NCBI GenBank assembly: GCA_018902385.1
Contig: JABSSW010000020.1
Location: 248,001 to 312,000, forward strand
DNA from: Physcia stellaris
Lineage: Eukaryota; Ascomycota; Lecanoromycetes; Caliciales; Physciaceae
DNA length: 64,000 nucleotides
Direction: 5' to 3'
Both the position numbers and the translations under genes were made by a program. The notes below the pieces were generated by a model, which did no database searches, had not been told where the DNA came from, and saw nothing but the letters and a program-made list of their open reading frames with translations. Positions 56,601 to 64,000 of the stretch are shown here, one piece after another (the stretch's first letter is position 1; each line of letters begins with the position of its first letter).

Positions 56601-56713
56601 GGAGAGGTTTGAGAAGACCGAGCGCCATTTATAGATGTCTGAACCGCGGGGGGTGGTGGACGCTTTATCTTCTGGTGCGGAGGGGCTGGCTTGGTCGCGA
56701 TTGCCGTCGCCAT
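53666..56713 (-). CDS. SPT20: SAGA complex subunit Spt20
   Basis: Exons 56713-56407, 56336-56118 and 56066-53666. The Spt20 SEP-type domain begins with VKTTADILRKYKKEKASPSIVIHLHPTHFRF and FSYNSPMSYVLKHLKS, and continues in EHLIVQVHDHKS and LPWTQPNAADA. The remaining 650 residues are Gln/Met/Pro/Ser-rich with long polyQ tracts, a low-complexity activator-like region usual in fungal Spt20. The protein holds SAGA together during transcription initiation. The frame breaks in the plus-strand G5 run 55581-55585; a sixth base would give GPPNKKQKMLVGP, a standard family segment. The extreme C-terminus, after the GMNGMGG repeats, is less certain. Confidence 0.85.
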
Positions 56714-57478
56714 ATCGTCGCTCCTGGCGGGAAAGGATCCCCGAAGTGACTAAAAATTTCAGACTGCTCCTATCCTCAGTATAGAGATTTACGGTCGCGC
56801 TAAGGAAGCCAGGACGGCGTCGATTTGCCTGATGACTCTGGTTGCGACATAGGTAGCGGGGTAACGATCGAGCCGCTCGCAAGTTGGACAAAGGTCGAGT
56901 GTCAGTAGTGCATTGATTCGCTGGCAGCGAGGTAAAAGGTAAGACGACCAAGCAGAAGTATTAGTGACAAAAACGAGCGTTGCGGCTGACAGGTGGTGCA
57001 CGTTGGTGAGGTACCTCGTAGATCCTTGTCTTGCGAAATGTGGATATATTACACTAGCGCAAGTTTCGAAACAAGGCTCTTTCAGCCTCACAAAGACTAC
57101 AAGTAAAGGTAAGTGAGTGGACTTGTTGCCTCGAGAAGCACTACATTGTCGACAACGGACACGAGGTCGGAAGAAAGTGCTAATAACGATTAATTCGCAG
57201 GCTCATGTGAGCCGATTATATGATGGCTTTTAAATCAAGATCAGTTGCTATACCATGGTGTACTATTATGCCACCACAGGATCCTAACAGGATGCAGCCA
57301 ACAAAGCACTTCGTACGATTACAATCATCACCAAAGTCGACAAAATTTCATAGCTTCTACTACGCGCCCGCCGAAGCTCCAGAAGGACTCACCGGTAGCC
57401 CTGGAACAAGGCATGTAATGAGAGCTCCCATGGTCCGCAGTCCATAAGTGGCGAACTGTAAATGCGACTGAAAGATGT
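56714..57478. other. intergenic, no gene supported
   Basis: About 765 bp between two minus-strand genes, holding the Spt20 promoter. No repeat or RNA gene seen. Confidence 0.5.
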
Positions 57479-58856
57479 CTAATCATGACCTCCGCATCTT
57501 CGCCGCCAATCCTCCCCGATCCGAAGACTGACATGGCGTTAGCTAGGACGTTGTATAGGTACACGGACATGCTTACCCTTCCACAACCTCAACACCTTTG
57601 CCAAGGCCAATCATCGGATCATCTTGCCACCACTTTGCATGAGATTCTCCAGAATGACCTCGCTCATCCTCACTGTCGACCAATCCACCATGTCCACTCT
57701 CATCTCCAACTACAATGACGATCTGGCCAACCCAGTTCTTCATGTTTGAGATAGCTTCACCCTTGTCTCCAGTCAATGTTTCCTGGATGTATACAATCTC
57801 TGGTCCCAAATGGCGAAGGAGATGAACATGACCTTCTGGGGTGGTGAACGGCATGATCATTGTATCCTTTTCGACGAGGGCTTGAGCTTCTGCGTACAGT
57901 GCGTTGAACTTGCCTGATCGCGGAGGAGATGTTTCAGGTTGTGGATCGACCATTACCAGAGGTCTCTCATCGTCATCATGACCTTGTGCATCTTCATGAC
58001 CGATGTTGGAGTAAGAAGATGTTATTGAACTTGAAGGTTGACCTGGTTGTTGGCTTCCAGCCAGCGGGTGTTGTTTAAGGTCGGGAGCGTGGATGAGGAT
58101 GAATACGCGTGAGTCGTCGTCTATGTGGTGAGGTAGATGAGAAAGAATGGACTGCAATGTATCTCAGCAATGAATAACTAGATGTGGTAAATATACTTAC
58201 AGCATGCTCCTGATGGTACGAGACCTCCTCGCTACGAGCATGGTAATCAGTATCGGCAGACAAGACGATTGCGACAGTTTTCCGCTTTCCAGGCTTTGCA
58301 CCAGGCTGGCTAGCCCTGCGTGGTCTTGAGCTTTGTGAGCTTGAGGCAGCTTCACCAGCCCGCGACTCTGCCTCCTCCGACCATCTTGAATGATCTTCAA
58401 AGTCCTGCCTGTCTTCTTCCCGAATTGATGACAATGCTCCCCTACAACAGCACCAGCCGCAGTCATGCCCGCGACGACTCGCCGACTAGCACCATCAAAT
58501 ATCTGCTGTGGGCTTGGTGTCCTTCTGATAGCTCCGGACATACGCGCAAGCATTCCCTGATCTTCTACCGGTGGCCCCTGGCCCTCTGCTCCACGCTGGT
58601 AAGGAGGTTGCCCAGGCTCTGCATTGTCATAGCCAGGCGGAGGGCGGCCACCAGCTCTCCTGTCATTGTCCTTTCGATCATAGTATTCGTCGTCTTCATC
58701 GTCCTTTCGCTCACTCCATATCCACGCAGCAATCCCTACTGTAGCAACAGTAACGGTCAATGCGAGAGGGATCCAGTAGCCAAGAGTGGTCCGACGCGTT
58801 GACGCGCCGTATGTTTGTCGGCGTGTGCGCTCAACTCGATCATACGAATAAGACAT
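57479..58856 (-). CDS. Pex22-like peroxin
   Basis: Exons 58856-58201, 58151-57577 and 57527-57479. An N-terminal membrane helix (about residues 27-47, PLALTVTVATVGIAAWIW) follows a basic start, then a disordered acidic linker and a globular cytosolic domain with RKTVAIVLSADTDYHARSEE, SRVFILIHAPDLKQHP, MIMPFTTPEGHVHLLRHL and EIVYIQETL. The layout fits the fungal Pex22-like family; Pex22 anchors the E2 enzyme Pex4 on the peroxisome for receptor recycling. The frame breaks at the plus-strand C4 run 58439-58442; one more base gives AAGAVVGGALSSIREED with no stop and correct phase to the next exon. The family name is from recall of the pattern, so treat it as probable. Confidence 0.65.
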
Positions 58857-59155
58857 CTTCGACTGTACGCCTCTTGAGAGAAGCTTATCATCCTTGTCAG
58901 GCTTTGCTCTCCTTGGGCCCCACGAGAACTACCTTGTCGGGCTCGTGAGTGACAAAGCAGGAGGTTGAGCTTGGAGTAATGGAGTGAGGCTGGGATAAGT
59001 TGGAGAATGGAGATTGTTTGGACCTCGGCATCGAGGGAACGGCCCGCACTCGTCATAGGGCTGATGTCTCAAGACTTGTTAAAGCTCCTGGGCCATGACA
59101 GCGAGCTCAATACTGGTCTTGTAGCTCCTGTTTGAAGGTCATTGCTTGCATTAGA
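58857..59155. promoter_or_regulatory. bidirectional promoter region, Pex22-like/eIF2B gamma
   Basis: A 299-bp gap between divergent starts. No TATA box seen. Confidence 0.45.
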
Positions 59156-60844
59156 ATGCCACATTCAACAACGATGCCGCGCTCAATGGGCCTTCAGGCC
59201 CTTATACTTTGCGGTCCCGGCACAAATCTCGAAACTCTCAGCACACCAGATGAACCCAAAGCTCTCCTCCAAATCGCGAACCGACCTATGGTATGGTACG
59301 CCTTCGATTGGTGTCATCGAGCCGGTGTCTCGGACATTTATCTGGTTACTTCACCCGCATACTCAAAAGCCATCGAAAGCGCTCTGGCCCAGAATCCTCA
59401 CCTCACCTCTCTATCCCCCAAGCCCACTGTTCTTGCGCCGGAAGAACTTGACGATGTTACGCCAACTGGTACTATACTCACGCTGCCTGAAATAGAAGCG
59501 GCAATCTCTGGCGACTTCCTCGTTTTACCTTGCGACCTGATCTGCGAATTACCGGCCGAGTCGTTGATTGAAACGTGGCTGCTCCAGCAAGACGACGATT
59601 TTACGTTATACCTTAACCCCGAAAAGCAAAGTAGCAAAAGCGGCTTGGGGGTGTGGTATGATACTAGAACGGAGCAGACAATCAAGAAGACAGAGACCGA
59701 TTTCCTGATAACCGCCCCGCTTCCCAAAACCCCCGTTCCCTCTCCGCCAGGTTCTCTCCGTCCACACCTTTCCCAGCTCGTTAATACAATGACAACAGAC
59801 ACCCTGAACGACAAGACCGTGGACCGACTCGGCGAACCAAAGCCCCTATCAATACGTGCAAGCCTACTAGAAAAACACCCCCGAACCCGAATCCTAAACG
59901 CCCACCGTGACGCCCACATCTACATCTTTCCGCACTGGATGCTCTCCTACGCGCGCTCAAACCCCCATCTAGACACTATCTCCGAAGACCTCGTCGCCTG
60001 GTGGGCAAAAGCAACCTGGCAGCCCGGCCTGGCCCAAAAACTGCAACTCCCCTTCCCAACCCCCGCCGCCGTGCCCCCAATACTAGCCTACATCCACCCC
60101 TCCCCTGCGCCACCCCCAGCGCCCTCAAAAGAAGACTCCAAGAAAGCATCATCCACCCCAGCGTCCGCCAAACCAGAGCAAACATCCGCAACCCCGCTCA
60201 TCCTCCGCGCCGATACCCCCCACCAACTCCTCCTCACCTCCCTCCACCTCGCCACACTCACCCCGCCCCACCCCTTCTCGCACCCTCAATCCCGCTCCCC
60301 GCAAGCTTCCATCCCGCCCAACACCACCATCACGGATACGACCTCCCTCATCGGACCCTTCACGACCATAGCCCCGCAATCAACCGTGCGCGACACAGTC
60401 GTAGGCGCGAACTGCGAGATCGGCTCCCGCGTGCGGCTGACGCGGTGTTTGGTCATGGATGGAGCGAAGATAGAGGATGGGGCTGTGCTGGTGGGGACCG
60501 TGGTCGGGAGGGGAGCGAAGGTGGGGAGGAAGTGTGGTTTGGTGGAGTGTGTTGTGCAGGGCGGGATGGTGGTTGAGGAGGGGATGGAGGGGAAGGGGGA
60601 GACGTTTATGGGGTTTGAGGAGGGTGGAAGGTTGGAGGATGAGGGTGAGATTGTGGAGGAGGATGAGGAGATTGGGGGTGAGGGGATGGGAATGGGAATG
60701 GTGAGAGAGAAAGCGATGGGGGTGAGGGTAGTGATAGCGATGGATGAGAAAGTTGGGAGAGCGCTATCAAATAATTGTATATTCATCATTGCCGCCCCAA
60801 AAGCTTCAGGCCCGACATCAACCTACTACTTACCGATGGCATAA
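59156..60844 (+). CDS. GCD1: translation initiation factor eIF2B subunit gamma
   Basis: Intronless, 562 residues from the ATG at 59156; Met at 59174 or 59186 could also serve. The N-terminal nucleotidyltransferase-like domain starts MGLQALILCGPG and includes PKALLQIANRPMVWYAFDW and GDFLVLPCDLICELP. A variable Pro/Ser-rich linker follows. The C-terminal left-handed beta-helix shows hexapeptide repeats (GANCEIGSRVRL, CLVMDGAKIEDGAVL, GTVVGRGAKVGRKCGL). With eIF2B epsilon it forms the catalytic core of the exchange factor that recharges eIF2 with GTP. The acidic C-terminus GEIVEEDEEIGGEG resembles the family, but the last 50 residues are extra and may not be typical. Confidence 0.88.
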   Translation: MPHSTTMPRSMGLQALILCGPGTNLETLSTPDEPKALLQIANRPMVWYAFDWCHRAGVSDIYLVTSPAYSKAIESALAQNPHLTSLSPKPTVLAPEELDDVTPTGTILTLPEIEAAISGDFLVLPCDLICELPAESLIETWLLQQDDDFTLYLNPEKQSSKSGLGVWYDTRTEQTIKKTETDFLITAPLPKTPVPSPPGSLRPHLSQLVNTMTTDTLNDKTVDRLGEPKPLSIRASLLEKHPRTRILNAHRDAHIYIFPHWMLSYARSNPHLDTISEDLVAWWAKATWQPGLAQKLQLPFPTPAAVPPILAYIHPSPAPPPAPSKEDSKKASSTPASAKPEQTSATPLILRADTPHQLLLTSLHLATLTPPHPFSHPQSRSPQASIPPNTTITDTTSLIGPFTTIAPQSTVRDTVVGANCEIGSRVRLTRCLVMDGAKIEDGAVLVGTVVGRGAKVGRKCGLVECVVQGGMVVEEGMEGKGETFMGFEEGGRLEDEGEIVEEDEEIGGEGMGMGMVREKAMGVRVVIAMDEKVGRALSNNCIFIIAAPKASGPTSTYYLPMA

Positions 60845-61190
60845 GAGGAAAGCGAGATATCATATACATTGTCCTCCGTTCATCTATATCTCTTATCTCA
60901 CCTCCTCCCTCCAAAAAGCCGCCGAGCTCAACAGAATCCTCCATTTGCACTCTGGAGGCTTCGATGGCTTTAGAATCTTGCTGAATCTACATTCCATCAA
61001 AGGACCATAATCATGTCTCAGGTAGCATACTATCTCTTGAAGGCTAAAAGGCCCCAGGTTTGGGGAGGTCCTGACCCACGATTGAGGTACTATATCTACG
61101 TCGACTCAAGGACGCCCCTCCCCGGCCCCTTCCCCCCCCTTTTTTTCCCTTCCATCGCCGTGGATTAGATGCTTGAAGGTGATGTCTCCT
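60845..61190. other. convergent 3' intergenic region
   Basis: About 345 bp between convergent genes; terminators are expected. Nothing else is seen. Confidence 0.5.
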
Positions 61191-64000
61191 CTAGCTTGGC
61201 TTTTTGGCACCCTGGGTGGTTTTCGGTTTGGGAGCACCGGCAGCCCACGATGCTGAGAATTCGCCGTCCTTCTTCCGATTTCTCGACTTTTTGGTAGGCT
61301 TGACTGTTCGAACATTAGCGAAACTCAAAACATTGCAGGAAGCAATCAAGCAGGTTACACACCCTCAGGGGCTGGTGGTACATCGACAACTGAATCAGCT
61401 AGAGGTGCTTCAGGCGGTGCAGGTTCTGGCATTGGCCACATGTGCATCGTGATTGTCCAATCCGGCTCCACCACGGTTTCCCATACTTGAGGGAGAATGA
61501 TATCGCCCTGTGGCCCGACCAAATCATAATTACCTTCAGCGACATGAGGACCTATGATTTCGACGTGAAGAAAGGCTTGTCGAATCAAGTCTTGCATACC
61601 CTACATGAAAGAATGACGTTAGCACGGAACTCTTTAGTGGATTTACGTTTTGAAGGAATTTACATACTATCCATGTGTTACAGAGGTGAAATGGAAACTT
61701 GAACTTTCTTCCAATAGCATCCTTGAACTTGAGCGGCTTTTTGTACTTCTCTGGAGGCGGAGGCGGTGCGGGAGCTTCTAGATGCGGTGACAAATTTTGA
61801 CTCCTGCCACTGTCTGCCTCAGGCTTTCCAATAGCATCATTGCCTAATTCCAAAACCGAATTCGACTCTCTGCTACCGCAAAGTATCATATGTCTTGTAA
61901 GCATAACCTCCCGAGTAAATCTCATTGCACATTTTGGACATACGAGATTCCTTGTGGCTGTGTGCAGTTTCATGTGACGTTGGAGATCAGTATGTTGCCG
62001 GAATTGGGAATCGCATTTTACGCATTGATGAGGCAATTCAGCGGTCTCTTCTAAAGTGTCTCGTGGAGTTATCTCTTCTGTGACATCGCAGACAGTCCGC
62101 GGAGCGTTATCTGATGAATTGATCGCTTGTGATTGTATCGGGTCTGGGAATACTTGCTGTGTTTTTGGAATTATGTCGCGATCTGAAGGGTTTTCTAGGT
62201 TTTCGTGTGCTTCCAGATCCACCAGCACTTTTAGCATTTCTTGGAGCTCTTCTTTGACGGCTGTAGGAGGATTACCGAACTTTCTGTTCAGATATTCTAT
62301 TTTCGCCTTAGTCTTTCTGATCGAACTCTCTAGATCTGGCGCTGTTAGATCTTCTCCGTGAGATCTCAAGCTATGCCTCTCACGAGCAGCAAGAAGAGAC
62401 TTCTCGATTATTTCATAGTTAGCATAGTCCTTGATTACCAGGTCTAAAGGTTCCAATCCCTTGCCGTTGGGCAGGCGTGGATTGGCACCTGCCTTCAATA
62501 GCAAATCGACTATTTCCGGATTCCCGTTCTCAACCGCGTCAGTAAGTGGCGTTGCTCCAGCGAAATCCTGGGTATCGATAACGCAGCCCTTTTCGATGAG
62601 GTATTGAACTATCTTTACATAACCTCCAATGACCGCGATTTGAAGCGGGGTTCTTCTCACAGAGTCCGGCTCATTCAGGTAGTGCGAATGCTCTTTCATC
62701 TCGTGGATGAGGTGCTCGAGGTTACCAGTGGCACAAGCCGCGGCGACCGGTGTTCGCCACTCTTTACCCTGCCCAGGCATGCCTTGACGCGGATTTATTG
62801 CCAGATTTTGAGTGTATATATCTACCGACTTTTGTTGTATCTGGGGATTTTGCGCTGAGAAAGAGGCAAGTTGGTCCTGCGAGAGTTGCTCGGGATTAAT
62901 CCCATTCTTCACTAACATCTCTTCAGCGATTTCCTGTTTCACTCTATGAATGATACATTCGTCTAGATGTTCGTAGAACTGTTGAGCATTGTGCTGTATC
63001 TCGGAACAGACGAAGCAGCTAACCATCTTTACGCTACTTGTGACAGTGTAAGGTGGCGTTGATGGCGTTCGAACTACACCATGCACACTTACCAAGTGGC
63101 GCTTGAACACATCTGCACGACTGTAGAAACTTCCAGTTGCAGAGCGAGATCCGGAACAGAAGCCACATTCCCAGATTCCCTTGTAATGTGTTAAGAAATG
63201 TCGGGCTTTGTCGTACTCTCTTGCAAAGCCTTTCTGATGATATTCGCAAGTCACGACTGGACATTTTTCTGGTCTTTCCGACTGATGGATCAGCAAGTGA
63301 GTCATCAGGTCCTTATAGAATCTACCGCATTTGGGAAATGGGCATCGACCGCTCTCGTTATCTGTGCGATAACCAGCTGCACCGGAGTTGTTGACAAACA
63401 TAACGCTACCATCTTCAGATCCCGAGGATTCCTTAGCGTCGTTTGCGCCGTCTCTAGGCAAGGCCATCAAAGCTACTTCCTCCATGTGCTTTCCGATGTG
63501 TGCAACCAAGCTCCTCCGTGTTTTACAGGGAAAAGTGTTACAAAGGAAACACTCCTCTTGTTCGACTGGTTTCCAAATTTTCTTGATTGCCGTGGAGACT
63601 GCGGTGGAGATCTGAGACTCGGAAAAGCACTGTTGATGGTGGTCTTCGAGATGTGCTAACGATCCTTCGGAAGATCTAGACTGGTAAGAACATTTAGGAC
63701 ATGCCCATAGTTTGGTCGTACGATGCTCGTGAAATTCATGATCGGCCCAAGCCTGGCGAGTTGCAAATTGACGAAGCTCGTCCTTGCAATGCGGGAAAGT
63801 ACATATATAGGGGAGAAGATCTTGGAAAACGTGACGCCTAGATGCTACTTAGACTTATTTCGCTGCTCGAAGTATAGTTCGACTTACTTCCAATCAATGC
63901 GGTTCTTTATCTTAGTTTGCAAGAGACCGCAAAGATGGCACCGAAAAGGCTCTCCATTTCCTACTTCTAGTGGGGTCGGCGGCACTCGGAGCTTACCTTT
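61191..64000 (-). CDS. C2H2 zinc-finger, ankyrin and ubiquitin-like domain protein, 5' end outside window
   Basis: Exons enter at the right edge to 63888, then 63837-61668, 61600-61363 and 61303-61191, all phase consistent. In order: cysteine/histidine clusters (CHLCGLL, CTFPHC, CPKCSYQ, CFLCNTFPC), two classic fingers near CPFPKC and CPVVTC, a CGFC finger with KRHLVSVH, then ankyrin repeats (TPLQIAVIGGYVKIVQYLIE, TPLTDAVENGNPEIVDLLLK), a second pair of C2H2 fingers (CVKCDSQF, CPKCAMRF) and a ubiquitin-like domain starting KFKDAIGRKFKFPFHLCNTW and ending ITMHMWPM, as in the fungal ULD_2 type. A basic tail follows. Such proteins occur in large filamentous-ascomycete families linked with signalling or immunity-like receptors; the partner is unknown. 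The N-terminus is missing. Confidence 0.8.

Noticed and set aside
1137-58442. Programmed ribosomal frameshifting as explanation of the nine breaks
   Set aside because: The runs differ in base and length, lack a common slippery heptamer or pseudoknot, and affect unrelated genes, so it is not preferred over consensus error.
1-64000. Search for retroelement, viral or DNA-transposon sequence
   Set aside because: No transposase, reverse transcriptase, capsid-like protein, long terminal repeat or paired terminal repeat of element size was recognised.

Overview
The window looks like nuclear DNA of a filamentous ascomycete, most likely a leotiomycete (Helotiales-type). Genes lie on both strands and carry many short GT-AG introns, mostly 45-120 nt with CTAAC or CTGAC branch sites. 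The housekeeping set (Prp18, SAP18, Spt20, Gtr2, eIF2B gamma, RPS25, a complex I subunit, Wdr8, an Rsd1/RBM39 splicing factor) is typical of ascomycetes. Lineage-type genes are also present: two F-box proteins, an NPP1-like secreted protein, a cellulose-synthase-like GT2, a DUF7702-like membrane protein and a zinc-finger/ankyrin/ubiquitin-like protein. I saw no transposon, retroelement, CRISPR, rRNA or convincing tRNA.

Layout. 1-3526: 3' part of an unknown multi-exon gene. 5350-7802: PHD-finger protein. 8845-11553: LCAT-like hydrolase. 11878-14396: head-to-head SAP18/PRP18. 14638-16874: complex I subunit and glutathione S-transferase, divergent. 16875-19104: sparse, with one cysteine-rich frame behind a TATA box. 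19105-24418: BTB protein and RBM39-type factor. 25962-28275: F-box/LRR-like protein. 29554-30977: Gtr2. 31259-36967: carrier-like protein, second F-box protein, decayed DUF7702-like gene, small orphan gene, NPP1-like gene. 37609-40649: cytochrome-b5-like protein, RPS25, acetoacetate-decarboxylase-like protein. 41115-45592: Wdr8 and the GT2. 45593-47912: mostly empty. 47913-56713: histidine acid phosphatase, PPR protein, Spt20. 57479-61190: Pex22-like protein and eIF2B gamma. 61191-64000: zinc-finger/ankyrin/ubiquitin-like gene running off the right edge.

The strongest global signal is technical or evolutionary. Eight otherwise normal genes hold nine single-base reading-frame breaks, each in a mononucleotide run of 4-6 bases. 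Eight are one base short and one is one base long. Because Prp18, Spt20 and other core genes are affected, consensus error is the simplest reading. Anyone translating this window should expect truncated products unless these sites are checked.

Biologically, several genes serve RNA processing (Prp18, the RBM39-type factor, SAP18) and chromatin or transcription (Spt20, PHD). Others serve nutrient signalling and translation (Gtr2, eIF2B gamma, RPS25). They are not an obvious cluster. The items most worth a second look are an apparent 25-nt intron in Wdr8, the composite zinc-finger/ankyrin/ubiquitin-like protein, an RGG-tailed SAP18 and the orphan cysteine-rich frame.
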